Assembly: GCA_964017185.1 (NCBI GenBank)
Contig: OZ024871.1
Span: 62,857,226 to 62,921,225 of the forward strand
Length of the DNA stretch: 64,000 nucleotides
DNA from: Rugalucina vietnamica
Lineage: Eukaryota > Mollusca > Bivalvia > Lucinida > Lucinidae
Direction: 5' to 3'
Positions 1-11,890 of this stretch are shown here, piece after piece (positions within the stretch are counted from its first letter, which is position 1; every line of letters starts with the position of its first letter). The notes below the pieces were generated by a model. That model saw only the letters and a program-made list of their open reading frames with translations. It ran no database searches and was not told the DNA's origin. Position numbers and translations under genes: made by a program.

Positions 1-597
1 AGAGAAAGTAATGATTAAACAGATCAGGATTCTTAGCAGGAAATTCTTCATGAAGAGTTTGCGTGTTTGGAAAGAAGTCTAGACATTACCGTATAGTGGT
101 CTGAACCTATAGTACTATATAGAGTCTTCTTCTCATAACTCACGTACAACCTGACCGAGATACAAAATCACAAGTCCATTGTGCTGTGTGCAACTGAACA
201 GATGCATAACATAAATCATTCTTGTGTGCTAAGGTCCTAACTTCAATTTCTGCTTAATTTTGTCACATATTTTTTCACGTCCTTGGATATATGAAAAGAC
301 AGATGTTGTCTTAGAGATATGCTATTGCATAATGATGAATCAAGCCTAGATTAAAATCAGTCAATATAATATTATTATGAATATCAACAGAGACGACAAC
401 ATGTGTTCATAAGCTCACTAGTTTAAGCTAGGCTTCTTAAACGAAAAACAAACATTTTTCCACAAAATTTGCCACGAAATACTTCCCGAGGGGTTAGACT
501 GGTGAAGTGTTGTTGGCACTGACAAATAGGTGATAGAGCATCTGAATTGACAACATATACAGATGTACATATCTTGTGAACAACATCGACTTCCTAC
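1..597 (-). other. FBXL16 intron 1 (partial)
   Basis: Begins on the minus strand with a GTAGGAAGTC donor directly after the FBXL16 coding exon. No coding frame matching the remaining C-terminal leucine-rich repeats was seen here, so the intron probably runs off the left edge. No recognisable repeat was noticed. Confidence 0.7.
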
Positions 598-1688
598 CTG
601 TCCAGAACCAGTTCTTCTAGCTGGTTAAGATCACAGGCAATGTACTCTAGGGCGGCATCCGTCATCCTTGGACACCATGAAAGGTCAAGGACACGCAATT
701 TTCTCAGATTTTCGGCAATTAGTTCTACTCCGTCATCGGTAATTTTACTACACCCTGAAAGACTGAGAATAGTCAAGTTAGGGAGAGAGTGAACAATGTT
801 GACTATTCCATGGTTGGTGATTTCCCAGCATGATTGTAAACGCAATACGCACAAAGTGTAACTTTGTTTTGCACTGAAGAATGCAAGGGCTGCGTCTGTC
901 ACGTGATAGGCTTGTAGGTTAAATTCGTAAAGTGAGGGTAAAAGTTGGGACACGGCTCCAACCGTGTCGTCTGCAACATTAATACAGTCACTAACACTGA
1001 GCGAAACTATTTTAGGATTCAGACACGACCACAGACCCGTTTCCGTTAATTCGTTGCACCCTGATAATTCCAGACGATAAATTCCCGCCATTTTCTTGAA
1101 CAGCGTCTCAAGCCCTGAATCGGAAACGTTGGAGCACCTCAGACCAATGGAACGCAGCTGCTTCTTGCAGTTTGAGAAATGTATGACGAAATCAGTGATG
1201 TCGTCATCTGTAGCGCCAAATAAACACACAGAATCAAAGCTACGGTGCTGTAAGCTTTCATAATACAGTCTTTTTGCTTCATCCCTTTTCGCTAATTCCC
1301 GGCATGACACAATAGGAATAACATTAATCCAGAACCGAGGTTGATACAGAATATGTTTCCATTGTTTACACACTTGACACAGAGCTCTTCTTTCCATCGC
1401 TGAGAAATACATGAAAAACTTCGCCAGAAACCTGTCGTCCATAAACAAATCCCTCACGGTAGTAGGCTGGGTCCGCCCGAATAAACTCCGAATTTTCCGC
1501 GCTATCAGCGGCTTCGGTGATCGTACCATCTTGTGGACCGGGCCTGCTGTCAGCGGCGGTCCGTTTGTTGGCTTGGTGACGGGATCTTTGACAGGAGTCG
1601 TCTGTTGCTGTTGCGGCTGCTCGCGATGTAATCTCAGTCCCCTTATTCCATTCGATATTTCCATGTATGCTCTCCTAATGGTCGACAT
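598..1688 (-). CDS. FBXL16: F-box/LRR-repeat protein 16, first coding exon (3' partial)
   Basis: Encodes 363 complete codons plus two bases of a split codon, from an ATG at 1688. Residues about 84-122 form the F-box-like region (it includes QVCKQWKHILYQPRFW). From about residue 170 there is a run of cysteine-containing leucine-rich repeats, with segments such as LSVSDCINVADD, SCWEITNHGIVN, LSLSGCSKITDDGVEL and LDLSWCPRMTDAALEY. These are characteristic of vertebrate FBXL16 and give confident orthology. The N-terminal ~80 residues are low-complexity (Gln, Pro, Thr) and poorly conserved in the family. The exon ends ...CTG GAC AG|GTAGGA; in FBXL16 the next residues continue with more repeats, so about 110-120 residues are missing to the left. 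F-box proteins usually link substrates to SCF ubiquitin ligases through Skp1. FBXL16 is an atypical member reported to associate with PP2A subunits, so ligase activity is not assumed. A second in-frame ATG lies eight codons on and could be the true start. Confidence 0.93.
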
Positions 1689-2709
1689 GGTCAATTATTC
1701 CAATATTTTAATCCCAGAAGTGCTTGTTTCTCAGAGCAATTAGTCACTTTTATTAAAGCATCGTAAATCCGATAGCAGGCGACAGTCAGTGTAATATGGA
1801 AGAAATAACACACAGCATCATAAGACAACGCGCGAGACTAACAATAATGTGAAAACAGACTGAATCTATAAACATTAGACCTTCCTTTTTCATGTCATGC
1901 ACTCAAGAGCTGTTTCCTACATATTGGAAATTTATACATCACCGATTTAATCTCATATTATGGAAAATTATTCTTTCAACTTTTAACACATCATTATCAT
2001 CTGGAACATGCTGCAACTTTATGCATCCTATAATAATTTGCCAACACTTTAATTTTGGCACATGAATTGTTTATCGTTACTTATTGGTTTTATTATCCTC
2101 TTGTTTCCATCGCCAATATAGACATGTTCGTTACAAGGCAGTCTGATCGATATGTTCCAAACATTATTCCAATAATGACATAATGTCGGCAGATTGTTGG
2201 ATATGTTCATGCTGATCTGTGTTAGTCTGCGTTTCAATTCCATTCAAAATGTTTAAAGAATAACCACTGTAAGCTTGACATATATAGGTTCTTTACTCTT
2301 GCACGATTAATCTTAGTATAGCGAATGTTGATTTTTCTAGAAAAATAATTTAGATATATAGATCTCTAGAAGTCGTTGGGCTATGGCTTATTTTGTTCGC
2401 CTGGAAGATACGAGATATTCTTTCGATAAACCAAATTGTTTACAGAATAGGTTCCAGAATCGAAAATCAATGTCTTAATAGTTTTCGGCTACAACAGAGC
2501 GCATGAAGAAACCTAAATTTACGACTAAAGTCACATGAAACAATGCATGAAGCCTGCGACCATGTACATGTATGTCTGTTCTTTGATTTTACGTACCAGC
2601 CAACAGCTATGGTCATCTCGGGACGTTGCCTCCATTTTGTGGGACTTCTACCCAACATTCAGTGGATACCTTCACATCCGCATTGTGCTATAAACATGAT
2701 CACCCAATA

Positions 2710-2792
2710 AACCACTAGATCTTATGTATGTATGGTTTGACTAAACCACTACAACTAGGTCTTATATGTATGCATGGTTTGACTAAACCACT
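2710..2792. repeat. Imperfect tandem duplication (~50 bp)
   Basis: The motif ATGGTTTGACTAAACCACT occurs twice, each time preceded by a variant of ACTAGGTCTTATGTATG. The motif itself is a small inverted repeat (GGTTTGACTAAACC). Confidence 0.75.
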
Positions 2793-3032
2793 TTCCTTCA
2801 TTGCTAAGGTAAAGTTTGCTATGTTAAAGTTTACTAAAAGCTGTACTACATTTTAAAAGCATTTTGGCAGCAACATTCTAAAATTCATTTTTATCAAAAC
2901 CTGAGACCTCCCCTACGCATTTATCTTGATGTCTTAGTATACTTGGCTAAACCGAAACTAGGCACCACCATTTTACTCATGTGTACAACTGGCCACAATG
3001 CCATTGTTCGTTTAGGGTAATGTTAAAGATAA

Positions 3033-3108
3033 TTGAGCCGCTGCATAAGAAAACCAACAATCTACATATGCGAAAACAAAGGCGCAGGCCAGCTTCGAGG
3101 TAACCGTA
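3033..3108 (+). mobile_element. Hairpin MITE, truncated left half
   Basis: Starts with TGAGCCGCTGCATAAGAAAA, then GCGAAAACAAAGGCGCAGGC, matching the left half of the complete copy at 62705-62941. The right arm of the central hairpin is missing. Confidence 0.7.
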
Positions 3109-5446
3109 GAATTTCAAAATGTATCATGTTTTCTGGGACACCCGGTATATGTAAAAATCGTCCTATGACATACTTCCCCTCCAGGTCGAGGACGACATTC
3201 ACTAAGGCATAGTAAGCAGTTCTGAAAGTAAATGATGATGAAAATGATATGTAATAATGAAACAAAACATAATACTGAATGAGAGTAGGCTGGAGAATAA
3301 ATTAAATTAAGCTTGTCGTTAATATTGAATAAGATATTCACCTCTTAATATCTGAATTATAATGATAGTGAAACAAATATCATATAACATTTGAGAAATC
3401 TGGAAAAGGAAACAAGCTTAGAACATATGAGTATATACAATGCATCTGATAAATTCTTGAAAATGCTGTCAGACAGAAGACCATTGATGAAAACGATCTG
3501 CAAAAACTGTTGTCAGTTGCCTGTAAATTAGAGCAAACAAAATGATGATGTCAGAACCCATAGTTGTATCTCCTTCATACAGACAAACATGACCTACAGA
3601 AAAAAAAAAAGATCTGATTTCCTTAATATGTCCTGTAGCCTATAAAGAACACAAAACATGTATCCTGGACACGACACATCTGACAGTAAAGAATGTTGCA
3701 TTTACTTACAACATGCACAGTAATGGAATGATAATCAATAGTTGACAGTAGAAATCGATTAATTTCACTAAACCTGTGTGACTACTATTTAAGAAAATCT
3801 CAAATAACTAATCCCGCTCCACCAATGTAATCTGAAATAATAGCTATAAAGAGATTAGTACAACAACGAACACACTCACTAAGCTTACTGTGACATCTTG
3901 TGGGATATCTGAAATTTAAGGTCAGGTTTAGAGTTAAATACATTCACAATAATCTGCACCTCAACACTGTCAACAAAAATGAAAAAATGATTAGCAGAAA
4001 TCATGAAATACACAGCATGTCTGACTTCCCTCTATCATTGCAGACATGCATATGCTAGATGATAATACAGAATTCATGATCATTGACCTGCTAAATCAAA
4101 CATAAAATCAATGAAAATGACAACCTTGTTCCGGCACCACTGCACGTCAAGTACCCCGTTTTAATTATACCAGGAAAACCTGAAAATGATAAAGGTAAGT
4201 TATCATTAACCCGACCTCATTAAGGTCTCGAACTTTCAATCAAGACATCTGGCAATTTGGGTAAAGTGGCTCGATACGGTTATCTTTCTTACTCGAAAAG
4301 TACTGCCTTTCTACAAACGCGACCAGCTGATCCAAAATTTACCGTCATCGTATAAGCGACGCGTTTTTCGCAACGTTACCGTCTTCCGGTATAAATAAGT
4401 GACTTTTAAGTCCACAAAAATTCTTAATCTAGTCAGTCTTATTCTACAGAAGGCATAGCTCATATGAGCCGAAATTGCCCGTCGGTGTCAGACAAGCAAA
4501 CAGCCTACCAGCGAGACTACCAGTCATGCATCATTGCAGTCCAAGGATGAGATGTAAACTGATGAAAGACAAGAAACATCTTTAAAAAAGATAATTGTCG
4601 AAGATTAATATCTGTTATGCAAAAGGGTACAGGATGCATGATGTACATTTTATTCATGCTTTATTCTGAAATATAAACTGTTGACAGTGCATAGAAGCTC
4701 AGTGATGTAGTAGTGATACCTAAGCACAAGATATATAGTTATGGGACTGAAATCCATCTTTGACGGACGCAAGACTAGTTTGCTCTGTTGTTGAAATGAC
4801 ATCACTACCTTAGTCTGACAGCTAAACGCTCAGTGAAAAAAAAACTGTACCTATTCGTTTTAACGTTGACAGTTTTAATGCATATATACCTACCCCAAAA
4901 TTCCTAGATATCAATCTGATGCAAAAAAAAATGTAGTAAAAATATCGTTATTGTGCGGTGAGCCCTTACTGGCGGAAACAACTCGTTTTGTGAAGCAGGG
5001 CCTTTGATCCGAACACGCCTATATTCAATGGAGAAAATCCGAACGCATCTTATCTACGATGGCCTGCATGGATCATAAAATTTCAAAATCCACAGATTTT
5101 TTATTTTAATTTTTCTTTGCAAAAGCTTTCGTCACACAAAAAGTGATTAAAATGAATAATAAGGATCAATGATGACTTGTATAGTAAAAAAAAAAAACAT
5201 CATCTTAAAGTACTTTTTAAAGAGATGCAGTTTGTTGCCTTTTTCATCTTCCATCTGGAAAAAACCCGGATGCAGGTCAAAAATGATCTGAGATGTCTTC
5301 GACAAATGATGAATGAGTATGTACACACTGTCTGTTTACTTCTGCTAGACCTGTATTACCATCTATAGGTATACTACCCTGTTTGGATCCACGGAGAAAG
5401 TATGTATCTGACCACCAAGCACAGAAGATAGTTGAAGGCTGGAAAT

Positions 5447-5572
5447 AAAGAGAAATTGTAATATCCGTGTAGCGAAAACAAAGGCGCTGATCAGCTTCGC
5501 AGTTACTGCGAAGCTGATCTGCACCTTTGTTTTCGCATATGCAAAAAGTTGGTTTTCTCATGAGGCGGCTCA
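5447..5572 (+). mobile_element. Hairpin MITE, partial, with intact central hairpin
   Basis: The 65-bp central inverted repeat is at 5472-5536. Its arms start GCGAAAACAAAGGCGCTGAT and meet around AGTTACT. It ends with the family terminus TTTTCTCATGAGGCGGCTCA. Translation gives the frame CENKGADQLRSNCEADQRLC. I read this as repeat-derived and not as a gene, because the same peptide appears at other copies and depends on the palindrome. Confidence 0.85.
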
Positions 5573-6309
5573 AATCACAGCAGAGCCGTCTAGGAACGGT
5601 CAGTAAAGAAATTAGTGGAGGACTTAAATGGATTTTACGTCTCCACAATCCTCACCCGTTGACTGTTGTGATTTGTTTGGTTCTAGCTGATTAACGAAGC
5701 ATCACTGCAAAATGTAACCCAGACAAATGTACCAGTTACAACAAAATTATGAGTCTGTCGACCACTTCCATCAACGACTTTTGTCCACAATGGACAATAG
5801 TCGTTGCGGCCGCAACGTGTTGATCGACAGTGGTTTTTTTTTTATAAATTTACTTCTGCGGCGATTGTTGTTTCAAATTTTCAAGTTCTCGCCTCTGTTC
5901 ACAAGGGTCATGTGGATACGATCATTAACACTGAGGGTTTATTACTGAAGAAAACTCAGTTTAGGGAAGAGGTTTGAGCATGCCGCATATTTGATGAGTC
6001 CAAGCTGTATAGGAGGCGGTGCTGTGTTGCAGACAATGTCAAGCTGAAGTCCCGTAGAGCTGAGGGCAACGTCTTGACATGGTCATAGCTGTTTATGAAC
6101 ATCTGACATATTATATTTGTTCACTACAATATTAAGACGGTAGCCACTCTACGTCAAAGGCTATACGTATATCAAATTTGGTTCCGTAGTCCATTTACTG
6201 AACAGGAAAGCGGACCAGTGTACATTAGTTGTGGTGATTAAACAATGTGTGATATAAATTTGGTGTCGCATTCTAAAGTAAGTCCTTTAGTACATCCATT
6301 TGTCGTTAG
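5573..6309. other. Unassigned non-coding stretch
   Basis: Contains a compact cluster of small palindromes at about 5779-5820 (ACTTTTGTCCACAATGGACA and CGTTGCGGCCGCAACG). No gene, and no match to the main repeat families in the window, was seen. Confidence 0.4.
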
Positions 6310-6435
6310 CTTTTTTCAGAACAAACATTTAAACATTTCAGTTTACGATTTTATAGAATGTGGACTTCTTGAAAGTCAATCTGAAAAGTATTGCCGCAAA
6401 AACTGACTGTCTGAGAATCAGACTTATTTAACTAA

Positions 6436-7080
6436 AAGTTGTGAACCACTGCAGAAGCTGAGGGTGAGGTTAGGCCTGTAAACCTAATTTAAGCCCGCCA
6501 GTAATTTTATATCATTAATCGTTCCAAGGCCTAATACTTCTGTGGTGGTTCATATTGATTTATGTTTTTGTGTTGGATTTTTGTGCTGTTTGCACCTTAT
6601 GTACGTTTTCATATTTCAGTTAAGATTGGGTAACTGAGTGGCCACCTTTTGGGAAAATAGCTGCTCAATCGGCTTAAGAGATGTTTTCAGCATGAGTACT
6701 AAGGACCAGTTGTTCAAAATTAACAGCATCGATAGTTAATGATTCGTCAAAACTTCAAACATGAATATTACAAATACCATAAAATCCTTTGCAAAGGATT
6801 CTCACATTTTATCAACAGAAAATTGCAAAGGATTCTCACATTTTATCAACAAAAAATACAGTATTTTTGCTTATGTAGTCGGCATTTACTACAACGAGTT
6901 GAGGTCTTAGGATGACGTTAAGCTAAAAGCGTTTGGAACAGCTGGTCCATGATTGGTAATTTAGTTTTTTCCCCACCTCCGTTTTTGGAGTGGGATTTTT
7001 TTCTCAGTGTGTCATTTCCTGATCATTACCCACTTGTACCATTGATTGCAAGTACTTCAGCAAGTGTCATGTTTTGAACT
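6436..7080 (+). mobile_element. RT-element tail repeat, diverged copy
   Basis: Contains the family landmarks GAACCACTGCAGAAGCTGAG, GAGTGGCCACC, and near the end a CCACCTCCGTTTTTGGAGTG hairpin followed by TTTCCTGATCATTACCCACT. The same landmarks follow the reverse-transcriptase fragment near 61.2-61.85 kb. An internal stretch at about 6700-6960 does not match the family. Confidence 0.75.
6785..6855. repeat. 34-bp tandem duplication
   Basis: GCAAAGGATTCTCACATTTT followed by ATCAACARAAAAT occurs twice in direct succession. Confidence 0.9.
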
Positions 7081-7324
7081 TATTTTGAAGTTTTTTTCAG
7101 AAGATAAAAAAAAAAATCAGCATTTGCATATGAATCTCCATGAGGTTTTTACAGAGCAGTACTAAGAGCAGTTGTTATTTCAAATATCATGTAGTCAGTA
7201 ACTTTGAGGCATTTTCCAAAATTATGTTCTCTAAGATAATGCAAATGAAGAGAATATTCTGGGTCCTCTGGAAATACCATTAAATTCATGTTAAACATTG
7301 CGTGTCTCAGATCACGACGTTGGG

Positions 7325-9357
7325 CACTAATTCTAAAATAAGGTGCACTTTCTGGAGAAAAAAATGATGAAAAATAAATTTTTAAAAATACACTTTTTCG
7401 GTATACCATCACTATTTTTGATCATTCAGGCTTCATCCTGTGAAGTTTCATCACCTTCCCGGTATTCTTGCAATTTCTACAGCATTTTGAAATGTGATGG
7501 GTATATTCCAATGCGGTAATCAACGTGACGCACTACATATGATCGAAATATAACCCAACCACAAACTCAAATGTATATTTCTAACTAAAAGACTTCATTT
7601 TCTCAAATAAAGAACAATATTAAGTAGATCCGATTAATCAATAAACGTCTTTTCATATCTACTATCGAAACATGTTAGACAATATGTGCATGATGCAGAC
7701 GTCTTAATTCAGAATTTTTCTAGCAATTATAATAACGTCTGGTCTGTACATCAGAATTGTATCAAAACATGTAATTATAATTACATTTGTCCTACATGAC
7801 TGGCGGAGCTTATACTTATTTTACTTTAAATACATCTTGTTTTATGAGAGGTCTTGTTTTATTTAGCGTCACGTAAATTACTTCCAATGGGCAACATAAA
7901 TTAGTTTTGCAGTACGGACACACAAGGGCATTACCTGAAAGACTTTATCCGGATACGTTTACTACTAATAGACAATCTAGCATGTTCTTATTTGAAATTT
8001 AAACAATTTCATACAGTTTGCACAACATTCTATAAAAATGTAATATGCGTGACGTAATACTGTAATTTACGTGACAGAAATATTGAAGTCACCTACATTA
8101 TTTTCAAACATAGCTAGGTTTGCGTTTTTGATAACTTACAATAGAGCATGGAATTTGAACCAGTCTGCACAAAAAGTAAATATTTCGATGCTCATAACCA
8201 CATAATTATTTAGTATTAGATAACTGTTTTATACTGATAAAAATGTTTATTAATCTCAGGGCTGATATTTTACTGTTGGTCAGTAATTTGGCATGGACAA
8301 ATGTGAATAATAAATGTAGTATCGCTATATCTTCGATTGAAGGAGGCCTTTTAGACTCCACTGTTTTCAACTATAATCGATAAACAAGAGTTATATTACC
8401 TTTGTATTTTACTTGACAAATGCGTAGTTTACGTGACACTGCTTGAAAAAAAATATTCTGTAAACTTAACTACTCAAAAGTACTTTGTAGACATTTAAAC
8501 ATTTATAGACACTGATTCAAAGCACAATCCTAGCTATATAATATGTCATATTGGCATTTTGAAATTAAGTAGCGTCACGTAAATTACTGTCACGTTTATT
8601 ACATTTCAATTTTAGCATCCAAAAATACCACCTTAGGGTAGTTTGATATAAACTTTTTTTTTTGTGAGATGTATTCGGCATCCATACTTCCATATTCAGA
8701 TAACGTTGTTTCAAATACATTGCTGGATTTGTAGAAAAACAGTGTCACGTATGATTACATCTTAAAAGGGACGCGCTGGTTAAGCTGGGGGATAAGATTT
8801 ATTTGACCAAAATAGTAAAGCAAAATAAAAAATCTATATGTCATGCATACAAAGGACATATTTAACTATCTAATAGGCACAGTTTGGCCTGAATAAGAGA
8901 AACCACTATAAAAATTTAGACAATCTTCTGTAGTGTCACGTAAATTACAGAAATCTTGTGACATGTTTGTTTTTTTTCTACTTTTGATGTTTGATATTTT
9001 TGTTTGTTTACCAGATATCAAATATCCATTCATTTTACTATTAGCATGATTAGATAATGTCGAATTAAGTAAATCAAAATAAGTTGTTTCGTGTAAAAAA
9101 AGAATTTGTTCATTCTGTAGCCTTTTGAATTTTTGCAAATACAGTTTGTGACATGCTGTTTTTGGTGGGGTCATGCATTATTCACTACTGCCAGGAATCT
9201 TAAAATCATAACTGGGTATCATAATTTGTTTGGTCTAACTTGAGATAGTACCAAGTTTTGAAAATACAACCAACCCTGGTGATATATTGAACAATGTCAC
9301 TCCAATTTTAATTTAACACCCCGAGACAGGGGGTGCGCTACTTATTTTAGAATGAGT
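7325..9357. mobile_element. ~2.03-kb TIR transposon with internal GTCACGTAAATTAC repeats
   Basis: Absent from the duplicate at 56458-56461, where the flanks are joined through a single TGGG. Here TGGG flanks both sides (7321-7324 and 9358-9361), the pattern of a 4-bp target-site duplication. The ends are inverted: CACTAATTCTAAAATAAG on the left and the complement of CACTCATTCTAAAATAAG on the right. Inside, at least seven variants of GTCACGTAAATTAC occur in both orientations (near 7866, 8048-8077, 8425, 8572-8600, 8742 and 8933). No transposase frame is visible, so it is probably non-autonomous. The superfamily cannot be assigned. Confidence 0.8.
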
Positions 9358-9847
9358 GTGGGGAATAATTGAAGTGGTCAACAATTCACGTCGGACGGAG
9401 CCACCGATTCCTTGTTATTAACTTTGGAGCAGGTGGTTAAGGAGTACTCATTTGCCACCTGCTTTGGAGTTATTGTGTCTTTCTCCAGGGCACAATATTG
9501 TGACCCCAGTGGTGATCGATCCCAGGACCTCTCTATTCGGTGCCCGACTGGGCCCAATCGTCTTGTAATCGTATGATTATATTGTATAAGTGGTCTTTTG
9601 TCGTCCTTTCTTTCCACCCGGGGGTCGGGCAGATATCTTAACTTTGTTTCAATTTCTAAACACGACATGTATGCTCTTACTTTTCATCATTGGAGTCTTC
9701 TTGCTTTATGTAGACAAGATGACCTACCGATTGTAAATATGACTAACCTGCATGACGGGTTCTTCTGTTGGTTGTGGTTCTCATTGTTTTATATTTTGAT
9801 GTTAACTTGTGAGGCTTTTTGCACCTTTAATGTACGTTCTCATATAT
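9358..9847. other. Duplicated non-coding block
   Basis: The first 300 bases match 56458-56690 (landmark GTGACCCCAGTGGT, then CTTGTAATCGT). The open frames on either strand are not preserved in the second copy, so no gene is called. Confidence 0.5.
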
Positions 9848-10917
9848 ACTCATCAAAAGAAGTTTTGCACCAGTTAATATTTTTCTCATTTTAAAATAAT
9901 GTCTAGTATAGATATTTTTCAAATAAACTTTTAAAACTTAATGCCATCTTAAAGGGCTGGACTTCCTGAATGACAAATGAACATTTCTTTTTAAAAAGAT
10001 TAAATAAAAATGTGCAAAAATGCATGTTTTTGAAAACACCAAAATTTGGGATGCAGCAAAAAGCCCACATCTTTATTTCTGGGCTTCCAAGCCCGAATTC
10101 GTTTCACATCCTCACTTGGGATACTGAAAGCAATCATTTAAAGCAAAAAACTAAAAATTGATTTTTTTTTTTTTTTGGACAAAAACACTATTTTTGACCA
10201 AAAATAACGATTTTTTAGATTTTGTTTGAATTCTCAGATAAAGATTAGTAACTCATTTCTCCAATAAAATGGGTTGTTTTTCTTTCAAACACAGCATGCA
10301 GCACCCATTAATATTTAACTGAAGGTACTGGTTTTCAACCAATCCAAATTCAGAATTTTTAAAAAGCTGCATGTGAAAAAAGTACTCATGCAACATCTTT
10401 GACATGAGATTGCCTTTAACAGAAAGAATACAGGCGGCAATTTTGGGTGTCAAAACATCTCATAGTGATCAAAAATTGAAATGAATTTCGATTTTACTCA
10501 GTTTTTCCAATGTTTATCATTCTTTCTCAAAAATTGCAATTTTGTCAAAAAGTGATTTTTTACTAAAATTTTGAGATTTTTTAAATTGTTTTTAGGCTTA
10601 ATCATTAGCTTTGGGGCTCTTGTTTGTAAATTTGGAAACAAAAATGTGTTGTTGTTTTTTTTTTTTTTTTTGTTTTGTTTTTTTTTTGGTATTTGCTGTG
10701 GTATTTTTTGTGGATTTTTTTCCCAATTTTCAGCATTTACAGAAAATTGGAATTTTCAAATTTTCCTAAAAAAGCAACAATTTTTGGTCTTATCACACAC
10801 ATTATCAAACTCTTTCAGACTGTGCAAATTCAAAAAGCTAACTTTAAAATTTGTTAGTTAAAATGTCACTTAAAAATATGAAAAAATCTAAATGGTGCAA
10901 ACCTTCTTTTGATTAGT
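9848..10917. mobile_element. TA-flanked 1.07-kb non-autonomous DNA transposon
   Basis: Terminal inverted repeats of about 25 bp: ACTCATCAAAAGAAGTTTTG on the left and the complement of ACTAATCAAAAGAAGGTTTG on the right, both continuing CACC. TA occurs on both sides (9846-9847, 10918-10919). The interior is T/A-rich with homopolymer runs and no credible coding frame. TA target duplication fits the Tc1/mariner-type mode, but the family is an inference. Confidence 0.8.
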
Positions 10918-10919
10918 AT

Positions 10920-11890
10920 ATATTTAGTTCTGGCAACGGAGAGGCTACCTGTAGGGAAATCGCTGCTTACTCTGCTTACGATATGTTCTCTTTGAAGTAG
11001 TTCCCGATTGTCTATTAAAGTCCAATTCGCATGCGCCAAAAATACACACGTGTAAATATACTCCGGTGTGCATTTTACTCGGGGTATGTAAATGGCGCAC
11101 GCGAACGCAAATACACACCGGAGTATATTTACATATGGGTAAATTTACTCCTGGGTCTGACCAGATGCAAATTTTATTTTTACAAATACACACGTGTAAA
11201 TTTACTATTATGTCCCATACGAACGCAAAGTAAAATTTACCCATGAGTATTTTTATTTCAAGTCAATATTCTGCGTTTAGATAACGAATTTTCACATGTT
11301 TTGTTCCTAACTGATTATATGACAGGACATTAATTGTTGCTAAATAAGAGTTTATTGCCATTCATAACATTTTAGATCATATGGAGTGCAAACAGCCACA
11401 CTATTTCTTCGTCATTCTTGGTTAGGATTTAACAGTAGTTCCTTGTAAAAGGATGAAAAAAGGGAACTGTATAACAGCTAAGGTTATGCCTGACCATTAC
11501 ATGATTCCCCTCTGCTGTCAAAGTCTACATGAACACCTTGAAGCAGCCTCTTCTTGTTTTGCAAATACAGAAAACTTAAATGAACAGGTTTTAATCCAGT
11601 TCTAAATGATAAATTTACTTACAAAAATACTCCTGGCGATAAAACCCATGTGAACGCAATTTAAATTTACTCTCAGGTTGATTTGCACACCGGAGTATAA
11701 ATACACACCGGAGTATATTTACACGCGTGTATTTTTTTGCGCATGCGAATTGGACTTTAGTATGTTCCCACCTTGTTTTTCCGGGTGGGATTTTTGTTGT
11801 GATTGCACAATTTCCTGACCATTGCTTACTTTTTCCTTCTGACAAATTATCATTAAAAATACGCAATACCAAATACGGAGACCATTTTAA
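10920..11890 (+). mobile_element. RT-tail-like repeat split by a nested transposon
   Basis: The two pieces (10920-11017 and 11756-11890) match a continuous stretch at about 59165-59365. Landmarks are GGCAACGGAGAGGCTACCTG, AAGTAGTTCC and TTGTCTAT on the left, and CCCACCTTG, GGGTGGGATTTTTGTT and CCATTGCTTA on the right. Confidence 0.75.
11018..11755. mobile_element. Nested 738-bp TIR element
   Basis: Ends are AAGTCCAATTCGCATGCGC and its complement, flanked by TA on both sides. The inverted similarity continues with AATACACRCGTGTAAATATA and CTCCGGTGTG. Subterminal copies of ACACCGGAGTATA are scattered through both ends. The related uninterrupted site is near 59255-59275, which shows that this is an insertion. 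Confidence 0.85.

Larger units (their letters stand above)
1689..5440. other. Non-coding upstream region of FBXL16
   Basis: Should hold the 5' UTR and promoter of the minus-strand FBXL16 gene, but no core promoter element could be placed. Identifiable pieces are: a ~50-bp imperfect tandem duplication at 2710-2792; a short dispersed-repeat fragment at about 2610-2665 (GGGACGTTGCCTCCATTTTG, also near 48740 and 63720); a half copy of the hairpin MITE at 3033-3108; and a GTTTTCTGGGACACC transposon-end-like fragment at about 3107-3150. Open frames here are short and unconvincing. Confidence 0.5.

Noticed and set aside
1411-1743. 110-residue plus-strand frame
   Set aside because: Antisense shadow of the FBXL16 coding exon.
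5277-5648. 123-residue minus-strand frame
   Set aside because: It is built on the MITE palindrome and shares its peptide with other MITE copies.
7149-7412. 87-residue minus-strand frame
   Set aside because: It runs from duplicated non-coding sequence across the end of the 2-kb transposon. The duplicate at 56.2-56.46 kb does not preserve the frame.
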